A stretch of DNA of 23,424 bases from Sphingomonas sp. CCH10-B3 (GTDB lineage Bacteria > Pseudomonadota > Alphaproteobacteria > Sphingomonadales > Sphingomonadaceae), in assembly GCF_001556185.1 (NCBI RefSeq), contig NZ_LSIJ01000087.1:1-23424 (forward strand), in the 5' to 3' direction. The translations under genes and the position numbers were made by a program. Of the stretch, positions 1-6,440 are shown in pieces (position 1 is the stretch's first letter; each line of letters begins with the position of its first letter). The notes below the pieces were generated by a model. That model made no database searches, was not told the DNA's origin, and worked only from the letters and a program-made list of their open reading frames with translations.

Positions 1-12
1 GGGGTAGATTGA

Positions 13-41
13 TTCACGCGAAGGCGCGAAGTTTCGCGAAG
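13..41. repeat. Degenerate copy of the GxxExxY-flanking repeat
   Basis: The first 11 bases (13-23) match the outer end of the repeat at 60-70 at 10 of 11 positions, and the following bases continue the same theme of short CGCGAAG units. No coding sequence was found in 1-96. It looks like a second, decayed copy of the repeat end lying outside the intact one. Confidence 0.45.
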
Positions 42-59
42 GGCGGCGGGAGAAGTTTT

Positions 60-84
60 TTCACGCAAAGAACGCGAAGAACGC
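60..84 (+). repeat. Left arm of a 25-bp perfect inverted repeat flanking the GxxExxY gene
   Basis: Bases 60-84 are the exact reverse complement of bases 523-547. The arm contains a near-tandem AAGAACGCG / AAGAACGCA unit. It ends 12 bases before the ATG of the enclosed gene, so it also occupies the 5' untranslated region; an AAAGGGGG stretch just inside it (85-92) can serve as ribosome binding site. Confidence 0.85.
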
Positions 85-96
85 AAAGGGGGCAGG

Positions 97-516
97 ATGG
101 ATGTCGAAGCGATGGCCGCGATCGCGGTCGATGCAGGGCTGAAGATTCATCAGGAGCTTGGGCCTGGTTTGCTCGAATCGGCTTATGAGGCCGTGCTGGC
201 GCACGTCCTTGTGCAGCGAGGATTGGCAGTCGAGCGGCAAAAGCTCATTGCGATACGGTACGAAAGCCTGACGATTGATGCTGGGTTTCGCGCCGACCTA
301 TTAGTCGGAAATCAATTGTTGATCGAACTCAAATCGACCGACCGGTTGTTGCCGGTCCACGGCAAGCAACTATTCACTTATCTGCGCTTCATGGACTTGC
401 GCTTAGGGTTGCTGATGAACTTTGGCGGCGCAACCTTTCGTGAAGGCTTGAAGCGGGTTGTAAACCCACACGCCAACTTGGCCAACCAAAGACCCTCCGT
501 CGCCCCAAGCGACTAA
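97..516 (+). CDS. GxxExxY protein (PD-(D/E)XK nuclease-fold family)
   Basis: A 139-residue protein with the family signature Gly24-x-x-Glu27-x-x-Tyr30 near the N terminus, followed by Asp67 in RADLLV and Glu77-Leu-Lys79 in LLIELKS. That spacing fits the D...ExK core of PD-(D/E)XK nucleases, where the acidic residues bind metal and the lysine is catalytic. The family (PDDEXK_3, GxxExxY) is widespread but patchily distributed and its biological role is not established. The tail after about residue 120 is polar and probably disordered. The ATG at 97 follows a purine-rich AAAGGGGG stretch. The gene stands alone inside a perfect 25-bp inverted repeat and converges on the minus-strand methyltransferase gene, which ends 37 bases away. 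Its wording is less GC-rich than the genes beside it, which with the repeats suggests acquisition. Family assignment is firm; nuclease activity is inferred. Confidence 0.88.
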   Translation: MDVEAMAAIAVDAGLKIHQELGPGLLESAYEAVLAHVLVQRGLAVERQKLIAIRYESLTIDAGFRADLLVGNQLLIELKSTDRLLPVHGKQLFTYLRFMDLRLGLLMNFGGATFREGLKRVVNPHANLANQRPSVAPSD

Positions 517-522
517 CTCTTC

Positions 523-547
523 GCGTTCTTCGCGTTCTTTGCGTGAA
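523..547 (-). repeat. Right arm of a 25-bp perfect inverted repeat flanking the GxxExxY gene
   Basis: Exact reverse complement of 60-84. It begins six bases after the stop codon of the enclosed gene and ends six bases before the stop codon of the methyltransferase gene on the other strand. Identity stops at base 522 on one side and 548 on the other, so the arm is sharply bounded apart from three matching bases just inside. Confidence 0.85.
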
Positions 548-553
548 CCAACC

Positions 554-1417
554 TTACTTCGACCACCGCGCAAAGATCGCCGTCGGCAGCAGCAGCCCAC
601 GCGCTTCCTCACGCACGGCCATCTCCCCCACCTCGACCGTCCCGCCCAGCCCGTCCATCGCCTGGCGCAGCAGCTCGCCGATCGCGAGTGCCGACATCCG
701 CACCGCATAGACCGTCAGCACCAGGAACTTGCTCTCGCCATCCATCAGCCGCCGGCAATCGGCGATCAGGCCCGGCAGGCCTTCCTCCAGCCGCCAGACC
801 TCGCCGTCCGGCCCGCGCCCGAACTTGGGCGGATCGAGGAAAATCCCGTCGTAGCGCCGCCCGCGCCGCACTTCGCGCGCCGCGAACTTCGCAGCATCGT
901 CGACCATCCAGCGGATCGGGCGGTCGGCCATGTCCGACAGGAAAGCATTGGCCTTGCCCGCCTCGACCGATTTCTTCGATGCATCGACATGCGTCATTTT
1001 CGCGCCCTTGCCCGCCAGCGCGAGCGTGCCGACGCCGGTATAGCCGAACAGGTTCATCACTTCGTCGCCCTCGGCGACGTGCTCGCGCATCCATGCCCAT
1101 TGCGGTGCCATGTCGGGGAAGAAGGCGAGGTGGCGGAACGGGGTGTTCTGCGCGAGGAACAGCAATTCCTCCCACCGCACATGCCAGCCGCCGCGCGGCA
1201 CGTCGCGCGACAAGTCCCAGCGGCCGCCGCCATCCTCGTCCGACGCGGCGATGAATTCGCCGTCGGCATCCCAGCTATCGGAGGCGGGGCCCCACATCGC
1301 CTGCGGCTCGGGGCGGATGAAGCGGAAACGGCCATAGCGTTCGAGCTTGCGGCCGTTGCCCGAATCCACCAGCCCGTAATCGCTCCAGGGCTCGGCAACG
1401 AGGGTGAGCAGCGTCAC
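554..1417 (-). CDS. Class I SAM-dependent methyltransferase, RlmI/RlmK-like (COG1092 type)
   Basis: A 287-residue protein of the family that includes the 23S rRNA 5-methylcytosine methyltransferase RlmI. SAM-binding motif I is at about residues 119-130 (EVMNLFGYTGVG), the acidic residue after strand 2 is in THVDASK (about 142-148), and the DPPKFGRG motif at 195-202 is the IV signature. The PUA domain found at the N terminus of E. coli RlmI is missing; residues 1-110 instead resemble the short N-terminal region of the stand-alone Methyltrans_SAM proteins. The probable substrate is RNA, but the exact base cannot be read from sequence. The start is GTG and overlaps the thrC stop as GTGA, so translation is probably coupled to thrC. 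It is the last gene of the oxidase-thrC operon. Confidence 0.85.
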   Translation of the reverse strand: MTLLTLVAEPWSDYGLVDSGNGRKLERYGRFRFIRPEPQAMWGPASDSWDADGEFIAASDEDGGGRWDLSRDVPRGGWHVRWEELLFLAQNTPFRHLAFFPDMAPQWAWMREHVAEGDEVMNLFGYTGVGTLALAGKGAKMTHVDASKKSVEAGKANAFLSDMADRPIRWMVDDAAKFAAREVRRGRRYDGIFLDPPKFGRGPDGEVWRLEEGLPGLIADCRRLMDGESKFLVLTVYAVRMSALAIGELLRQAMDGLGGTVEVGEMAVREEARGLLLPTAIFARWSK

Positions 1418-2802
1418 GCCTTCGCCCGCGCGGCCACATAGTCGGTCACCGCCGCAAAGGTCGCAGGCAGCGTGTCGTAGCGTTCCTCGCGCTCGAACAA
1501 TTCCCCGACCCGCGCGGGCAGGGCAGGGCGCACACCGGTCGCGCGCTCGACCGCGTCGCGGAACTTGGCCGGATGCGCAGTGGCGAGCGTCACCACCGGC
1601 ACGCCCTCGATCCCCGCGCGCCGCGCCGCCGCCAGCCCGATGGCGGTGTGCGGGTCAATCACTTCGCCCGCCGCGTCATGCGCCCAACGCATTGCCATTG
1701 CCATCTCGTCGGCGTCGATCCGGTCGCTGTGGAACAGGCTCGCCCCGGCGCGCTGCTCGGGGGTGAGCGCCATCGTCTTGGTCGCCTCGAAGCCCGCCAT
1801 CTGCGCCGCCGTCGCCGCGCCGTCGCGCCCGCCGAGATCGAACAGCAGCCGTTCGAAATTGCTCGACACCTGAATGTCCATCGACGGCGACGCCGTCGGC
1901 GTCAGGCTGCCGACCGAATAGTCGCCGCTCGACAGCGCGCGGTGGAGGATGTCGTTGACGTTGGTCGCGACGATCAGCTTCGCGACCGGCAGCCCCATCC
2001 TGGCAGCAACATAGCCTGCAAAGACATCGCCGAAATTCCCGGTCGGCACCGAGAAAGCGACCGCGCGGTCGGGCGCTCCGAGCCGGACGGCCGAGTAGAA
2101 GTAATAGACCACCTGCGCCATCAGCCGCGCCCAGTTGATCGAATTGACCGCGCCCAGATTGAACCGCGCGGCGAAACCGGCGTCGTTGAACATCGCCTTC
2201 ACCAGCGCCTGCGCATCGTCGAAGCTGCCTTCGATCGCGATGTTATGGACGTTGGGGGCGAGCACCGTCGTCATCTGGCGGCGCTGAACGTCGCTGACGC
2301 GCCCGAGCGGATGGAGCATGAAGATGTCCAGCCCCGCGCGCCCCGCCAGCGCGTCGATCGCCGCCGATCCGGTGTCGCCGCTGGTCGCGCCGATCACCGT
2401 CAGCGGCGTGTCGCTGCCTTTCAGGAACCGTTCGAACATCAGCCCGAGCAGTTGCAGCGCGACATCTTTGAAGGCGAGCGTCGGACCGTGGAACAGCTCG
2501 AGCAGCCAGTGCTGTGCGTCGAGCTGGACGAGCGGGGCGACGGCGGCATGGGCAAAGCGGCCATAGGCCTGGCGGCACAGCGCCCGCAAATCATCCTCGG
2601 CGAGCACGCCGTCGGTGAAGGGCGCCATCACGCGGACGGCGGTTTCGACGTAATCGAGCCCGGCAAGGCCAGCGATCTGATCGCGCGACAGCGTCGGCCA
2701 AGTCTGCGGCACATAAAGCCCGCCGTCGCTGGCAAGCCCGGCGAGCGTTACGCCCTGAAAATCGAGAAGAGGCGCGCGCCCACGCGTGCTGCGATACTGC
2801 AT
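1414..2802 (-). CDS. thrC: Threonine synthase
   Basis: A 462-residue PLP enzyme that converts O-phosphohomoserine to threonine and phosphate in the cytoplasm. The PLP lysine is Lys112 in HGPTLAFKD, and the phosphate-binding loop SGDTGSAA is at 141-148. The N-terminal stretch with ASDGGLYVP (about 24-32) is the usual threonine synthase N-terminal domain, and the length fits the long bacterial/fungal-type enzyme. The ATG at 2802 was chosen because the protein from there begins like other ThrC sequences (MQYRSTRG); an upstream open frame merely runs through surf1. It lies 11 bases after the surf1 stop. The surf1-thrC adjacency is common in alphaproteobacteria, and lysC, which supplies the same amino-acid family, lies elsewhere in this window. 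Confidence 0.95.
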   Translation of the reverse strand: MQYRSTRGRAPLLDFQGVTLAGLASDGGLYVPQTWPTLSRDQIAGLAGLDYVETAVRVMAPFTDGVLAEDDLRALCRQAYGRFAHAAVAPLVQLDAQHWLLELFHGPTLAFKDVALQLLGLMFERFLKGSDTPLTVIGATSGDTGSAAIDALAGRAGLDIFMLHPLGRVSDVQRRQMTTVLAPNVHNIAIEGSFDDAQALVKAMFNDAGFAARFNLGAVNSINWARLMAQVVYYFYSAVRLGAPDRAVAFSVPTGNFGDVFAGYVAARMGLPVAKLIVATNVNDILHRALSSGDYSVGSLTPTASPSMDIQVSSNFERLLFDLGGRDGAATAAQMAGFEATKTMALTPEQRAGASLFHSDRIDADEMAMAMRWAHDAAGEVIDPHTAIGLAAARRAGIEGVPVVTLATAHPAKFRDAVERATGVRPALPARVGELFEREERYDTLPATFAAVTDYVAARAKA

Positions 2803-2813
2803 GGGGTCCGGGG

Positions 2814-3449
2814 TTACTGGGACGGGGTGCGCGGGGCAAGCGTGCGCCGCCGCAGCGCAACCAGATAAATGACGACCGCGATCCCCGCGAAGATGAACCA
2901 CTGCACGGCATAAGCGAGGTGATTGTTGGGCACCGCCGACAAATCCGGCGCGGGGTTGGCGCGCAGGCCCGGCAGCGGCGCATCGGCGATCAGCATCAGC
3001 GATTTGGGGCCGCCACCGCCGAGCATCGTCACGATCAGCGGATCGCTGCTCGGCGCGTGGGTGATATAGCCGCGCACCTTGCCGCCCTTCCAAACCGGCT
3101 GGGCATTGGGATCGCTGCCGATGCCCATCTGGACCTGAAAGCCGGGGCCTTCGGCGCCGGTCCGGCACTGAGCGATTTTGCGCCAGCCGTTCTTGCCTTG
3201 CGCGTCGCGGCCGGACTGGGTCGTCCAGCCAGTGACACTGAGGCAAAAGGCGCTCGCCTTGCGGAACAGCAGTTGGTCGCCGATCGGGATCGCCGGGAAA
3301 GCAATCGGCGGCAATTGCTGGTTCTCGGCGAGTGTTTTCAGCACCACCGCCTTTTCGTCGGCGCGGCGCAGCTGCCACACGCCAAGCGCGATCATCACCG
3401 CGACCGCGAGCGCGACGATGATTGTCGGGATGATCGGCGGGCGGTTCAT
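2814..3449 (-). CDS. surf1: SURF1-family cytochrome c oxidase assembly protein
   Basis: A 211-residue inner-membrane protein that helps build the heme a / heme a3 centres of cytochrome c oxidase subunit I. It has the two-TM layout of the family: TM1 at about 7-24 followed by GVWQLRR, and TM2 at about 184-204 preceded by the conserved NNHLAYAVQWF motif. The region between them would be periplasmic. At 211 residues it is somewhat shorter than many SURF1 proteins. The ATG at 3449 overlaps the DUF983 stop as ATGA, which decides the start. Its position between the oxidase structural genes and thrC matches the usual alphaproteobacterial order. Confidence 0.92.
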   Translation of the reverse strand: MNRPPIIPTIIVALAVAVMIALGVWQLRRADEKAVVLKTLAENQQLPPIAFPAIPIGDQLLFRKASAFCLSVTGWTTQSGRDAQGKNGWRKIAQCRTGAEGPGFQVQMGIGSDPNAQPVWKGGKVRGYITHAPSSDPLIVTMLGGGGPKSLMLIADAPLPGLRANPAPDLSAVPNNHLAYAVQWFIFAGIAVVIYLVALRRRTLAPRTPSQ

Positions 3450-3823
3450 CGGTCCTTGATTCGCCCTTCGGCGGCGGCGTTGCGAAATTCGAGGCTGATC
3501 AATGCGGCCTTCGCCAGCCGCAACGAGCCGATCACCGCCGCCGCCGTCAACGGCAGCCAGAGGATGATGTGTACCCAGAAGGGCGGGCTGAAGCTCAGTT
3601 CGACGGTGATCGCCAGCGCCACGATGACCGCGCCGATAATCAGTGTCAGGAACGCTGCGGGGCCGTCCCCGACGTTGAAGCTCGACAGGTCGAGACCACA
3701 GGCGCCGCAACGATCAGCGAATTGTGTCCAGCTACGGAACAGGGTCCGGCTGCCGCAGCGCGGGCACAGACCCTGTAACGCGACTTCCGTCGGTGTCGGT
3801 GGGGGTGTCCCCGGCGGGGTCAC
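3446..3823 (-). CDS. DUF983 zinc-ribbon membrane protein of the oxidase operon
   Basis: A 125-residue protein of the DUF983 family, regularly found in alphaproteobacterial aa3 oxidase operons but without an established function. Two CxxC pairs near the N terminus (LCPRCGS and DRCGACG) probably form a zinc ribbon; two hydrophobic segments follow (FLTLIIGAVIVALAI and VHIILWLPLTAAAVIG), giving a small two-TM protein with a cytoplasmic metal-binding head. The frame stays open upstream into ctaE, so the start must be inferred. The GTG at 3823, one base after the ctaE stop codon, gives a protein of normal family length. The stop overlaps the surf1 start. A role in oxidase assembly is inferred from position only. 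Confidence 0.85.
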   Translation of the reverse strand: MTPPGTPPPTPTEVALQGLCPRCGSRTLFRSWTQFADRCGACGLDLSSFNVGDGPAAFLTLIIGAVIVALAITVELSFSPPFWVHIILWLPLTAAAVIGSLRLAKAALISLEFRNAAAEGRIKDR

Positions 3824-3824
3824 C

Positions 3825-4688
3825 TCAACCGGCGTGAACGGGTGCGCCCGCGCCGCCCCAGACATAGATCGAGACGAACAGGAACAGCCAGACGACGTCG
3901 ACGAAATGCCAGTACCAGGCAGCGGCTTCGAAGCCGAAATGCTGGCGCGGCGTGAAGTGACCAGCATAGACGCGCGCCAGGCACACGGCGAGGAAGATGG
4001 TGCCGACCAGCACGTGGAAGCCGTGGAAGCCCGTCGCCATGAAGAACGACGCGCCATAGTTCAGGCCCGCGAAGTGGAACGGCGCCTCGGCATATTCATA
4101 GGCCTGGATCGTGCTGAAGATCGCGCCGAGGATGATCGTGATCCACAGCCCCTTCTTCAGCCCCTCACGATCGTTGTGGAGCAGCGCATGGTGCGCCCAG
4201 GTAACGGTGGTGCCCGACAGCAGCAGGATGACCGTGTTCAGCAGCGGGAAGCCGAACGGGTTGATGACTTCGATGCCCTTGGGCGGCCACTGGCCCGCGA
4301 CATTGGCAACGGTTTCGGTCAGCCGGGTTACCTGGCCGCCGACGAATTCCACCGGAGCGGGAAACAGCGAAAAGTCGAAGAACGCCCAGAACCAGCCGAC
4401 GAAAAACATCACTTCGGACGCGATGAACAGGATCATGCCGTAACGCATGTGCAGCTGCACGACCGGGGTATGATCGCCGGCATGGGCTTCCCGGACCACG
4501 TCGCGCCACCAGAAGAACATCGTCGCCAGCACGCCGGCCAGCCCTGCGTAAAAGACGATTCCGCTCGGGTCGGCCTTGTGCATCCACATGATGCCGCCCG
4601 CCGCCAGGGTCAGCGCGGCCATCGACCCCATCAACGGCCAGATGCTGGGGGGCAGGATGTGGTAATCGTGGTTCTTGGCACCGGCCAT
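3825..4688 (-). CDS. ctaE: Cytochrome c oxidase subunit III
   Basis: A 287-residue integral membrane protein with about seven TM helices, the third core subunit of the aa3 cytochrome c oxidase. Recognisable blocks are FWWRDVVREAHAGDHTPVV (about 59-77), the helix EVMFFVGWFWAFF with its conserved glutamate, HHALLHNDREGLKKG, and the C-terminal AAAWYWHFVDVVWLFLF. Subunit III binds lipids and stabilises proton uptake through the D channel of subunit I. The ATG at 4688 follows a GGGA purine run at a suitable distance. It is separated from ctaG by 36 bases, one of the wider gaps in the operon, and is followed one base after its stop by the DUF983 gene. Confidence 0.97.
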   Translation of the reverse strand: MAGAKNHDYHILPPSIWPLMGSMAALTLAAGGIMWMHKADPSGIVFYAGLAGVLATMFFWWRDVVREAHAGDHTPVVQLHMRYGMILFIASEVMFFVGWFWAFFDFSLFPAPVEFVGGQVTRLTETVANVAGQWPPKGIEVINPFGFPLLNTVILLLSGTTVTWAHHALLHNDREGLKKGLWITIILGAIFSTIQAYEYAEAPFHFAGLNYGASFFMATGFHGFHVLVGTIFLAVCLARVYAGHFTPRQHFGFEAAAWYWHFVDVVWLFLFVSIYVWGGAGAPVHAG

Positions 4689-4724
4689 CGTCGTTTCCCG
4701 TGAAAGATGTCGTTTGAATGCGCT

Positions 4725-5258
4725 TTAGCCTTTGGGCGCGGGCGAATCCACTGGGTAGAAGGTGTAGCTGAGCGTGATTGTGTTGACGTCGCGCGCGTCA
4801 GGATCGCTGGCGATTTTCGGGTCGACGAAGAAGATCACCGGCATCCGCACGGTTTCGCCGGGCTTCAGCGTCTGCTGGTTGAAGCAGAAGCACTGGATCT
4901 TGGTGAAATACAGACCGGCCTGCGCAGGCGAGACATTGAAGGTCGCGCTGCCGGTGATTTCATGATCGGTGTTATTGGTGGCGGTGAAGAACGCCATGTT
5001 GCGCGCGCCGATCTTCACCGTTTCGGACCGCTGCACCGGCTGGAACGTCCATTTGAGCTTGGGGTCGACATTGGCGTCGAAATCCACCCGGACTTGCCGG
5101 TCGATCGCGCCGGGGGCGGCCAGCCCGCGCTGCGTGGTGCCGTTCAATCCGGTCACCTGGCAGAACATGCGATAGAGCGGCACGCTCGCATAGCCGAGGC
5201 CGGTCATGCAGCAGACGCCGACACCGGCCAGCACGGCAGTGCGCAGCTTGCGGTTCAT
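4725..5258 (-). CDS. ctaG: Cytochrome c oxidase assembly protein CtaG (Cox11 type), CuB insertion
   Basis: A 177-residue copper chaperone that delivers copper to the CuB site of subunit I. It has one N-terminal membrane anchor (about 7-26), then the conserved VPLYRMFCQVTGLNGTTQ segment (26-43) and the copper-binding CFCF motif at 123-126 in a periplasmic immunoglobulin-like domain. The late PVIFFVDP and TLSYTFYP stretches are also typical. The ATG at 5258 overlaps the stop codon of the small upstream gene as ATGA, fixing the start. This is the Cox11-like CtaG and not the unrelated multi-TM CtaG of Bacillus. Confidence 0.96.
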   Translation of the reverse strand: MNRKLRTAVLAGVGVCCMTGLGYASVPLYRMFCQVTGLNGTTQRGLAAPGAIDRQVRVDFDANVDPKLKWTFQPVQRSETVKIGARNMAFFTATNNTDHEITGSATFNVSPAQAGLYFTKIQCFCFNQQTLKPGETVRMPVIFFVDPKIASDPDARDVNTITLSYTFYPVDSPAPKG

Positions 5259-5389
5259 GCGTGGCCGCCCTTGATCTTGACGATGGTGATCGCGAAGAAC
5301 AGCACGGCGAGGCCGCCGAGGATCAGCGCCATCACCAGCGAGCGCGACTTCTGCCGCGCGCGGACCAGGTCTTCTTCCTCCGGCGTCAC
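5255..5389 (-). CDS. Small CoxF-like single-TM protein of the oxidase operon (44 aa)
   Basis: A 44-residue reading frame squeezed exactly between ctaB and ctaG. It starts with GTG overlapping the ctaB stop (GTGA) and stops overlapping the ctaG start (ATGA), so both borders are coupled. The product has an acidic then basic N terminus ([16 protein letters not shown]) and a single hydrophobic helix from about 19 to 37, ending KIKGGHA. Alphaproteobacterial oxidase operons often carry a short gene at this place, called coxF, of unknown function. I assign it by position, size and topology, not by detailed similarity. Its length makes it easy to miss in automatic annotation. Confidence 0.8.
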   Translation of the reverse strand: MTPEEEDLVRARQKSRSLVMALILGGLAVLFFAITIVKIKGGHA

Positions 5390-6294
5390 GCGACCCACCG
5401 ATCGACGACGATCGCGCCGAACATCGCCAGCACATAGAAGATCGAATAGACGAACAACACGCGCTCGGCCTTCATCTCGGCCGGGGTGGGGGCCGCTGCG
5501 GCAACCACCCAGCCGGTCAGGCCGACGAACACTGCCGACGCAACGAGCGCGACGATGCCGTAAAGCGCGCCGGCCAGCCCGAGCGGCCAAGGCGCGACCG
5601 CGATCACCGCCATCGCCACAGCATAGCCAAGCATCTGCCACCGCGTCGCGCGGGCGCCCGCGACGACCGGCATCATCGGCACGCCGCCCTTGGCGTAATC
5701 GTCACGGATCAGCAGCGCGAGCGCCCAGCTATGCGGCGGGGTCCACAGGAAAATCAGCGCGAACATCAGGATCGGCAGCAGCGACACGCTGCCGGTTGCA
5801 GCTACCCAGCCGATCAGCGGCGGAAAGGCACCGGCAGCACCACCGATGACGATGTTTTGCGGCGTGAAGCGCTTCAGCCCGATCGTGTAGACCACAACGT
5901 AGAACAGGATCGAGGCAGCGAGCAGCGCGGCGGCGGCGATGTTGACCGCCAGACCCATCAGCAGCACGCTGAACACCCCGACGCCGACGCCGAACTGGAA
6001 AGCGGTGTCGGGATCGATTCGGCCCGCCGGAATCGGGCGGTTGGCGGTGCGCTTCATCAGCGCGTCGATATCGCCTTCATACCACTGGTTCAGCGTGCCC
6101 GCTGCCCCGGCCGCCAGCGCAATGCTGAGGATCGCGGTAAAGGCAATCGGCAACGGCAAAGCGGCAGGAGCGGCGAGCATCCCGCACAGCCCGGTGAACA
6201 CCACCGACCGCATCACGCGCGGCTTGGTCAGCGCAAAGAAATCGCGCCAGTCGGCGGTGATCGGGGCAGCGTTCGCGGTCAGCGTGGTCGTCAT
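5386..6294 (-). CDS. ctaB: Protoheme IX farnesyltransferase (heme o synthase)
   Basis: A 302-residue UbiA-superfamily prenyltransferase that adds a farnesyl group to heme b to form heme o, the precursor of heme a for the oxidase encoded alongside. The first Asp-rich motif is [15 protein letters not shown] (about residues 69-83 from the chosen start) and the second region is [15 protein letters not shown] (about 195-209). About nine hydrophobic helices follow the family pattern. A TTG two codons upstream is possible, but the ATG at 6294 is preferred because a GGA lies eight bases before it. The stop overlaps the small CoxF-like gene. The gap to ctaD carries hairpin repeats (6311-6429). Confidence 0.95.
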   Translation of the reverse strand: MTTTLTANAAPITADWRDFFALTKPRVMRSVVFTGLCGMLAAPAALPLPIAFTAILSIALAAGAAGTLNQWYEGDIDALMKRTANRPIPAGRIDPDTAFQFGVGVGVFSVLLMGLAVNIAAAALLAASILFYVVVYTIGLKRFTPQNIVIGGAAGAFPPLIGWVAATGSVSLLPILMFALIFLWTPPHSWALALLIRDDYAKGGVPMMPVVAGARATRWQMLGYAVAMAVIAVAPWPLGLAGALYGIVALVASAVFVGLTGWVVAAAAPTPAEMKAERVLFVYSIFYVLAMFGAIVVDRWVA

Positions 6295-6310
6295 GTGCAA
6301 ATTCCAAAAT

Positions 6311-6429
6311 CCTCTCCCGCGGGCGGGAGAGGCTAGGCAGACTCGGCAGCTTGCTGCCGAGTCGAAGTCGGTGAGGGTGGTCTTTTCCCAATGGCCCTCA
6401 CCCGACCCTCTCCCGCAAGCGGGAGAGGG
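6311..6429. repeat. Hairpin cluster (REP/REPIN-like) between ctaD and ctaB
   Basis: Three hairpins fill most of the 146-base gap. Bases 6311-6319 pair with 6324-6332 (CCTCTCCCG, 9 bp). Bases 6341-6350 pair with 6353-6362 (ACTCGGCAGC, 10 bp). Bases 6406-6416 pair with 6419-6429 (CCCTCTCCCGC, 11 bp). The outer two hairpins share the same CCTCTCCCG core, and GTGAGGG at 6371-6377 can pair with CCCTCAC at 6395-6401. Two related palindromes bracketing a spacer is the layout of REPIN-type repeats. No run of U follows on the minus strand, so it is not a classical terminator; it may stabilise the ctaCD message or attenuate downstream genes. Confidence 0.8.
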
Positions 6430-6440
6430 CTAAGGGAAGA

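Noticed and set aside
60..547. A classical insertion sequence or CRISPR-like array
   Set aside because: There is no transposase, the enclosed protein is GxxExxY-type, no target duplication is evident at the outer edges, and the repeats are one inverted pair and not an array.
1573..2868. A 431-codon plus-strand open frame over thrC
   Set aside because: Complementary shadow of thrC, rich in Arg and without domain features.
1414..3378. A single 654-residue fusion reading through surf1 into threonine synthase
   Set aside because: The first about 190 residues are an out-of-frame reading of surf1; ThrC has its own ATG at 2802.
2919..4703. A 594-codon plus-strand open frame over surf1, DUF983 and ctaE
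   Set aside because: Antisense to three well-supported genes; low-complexity charged translation and no recognisable motif.
6311..6429. A rho-independent terminator between ctaD and ctaB
   Set aside because: No U-rich run follows the hairpins on the minus strand, and the downstream genes belong functionally to the same operon.
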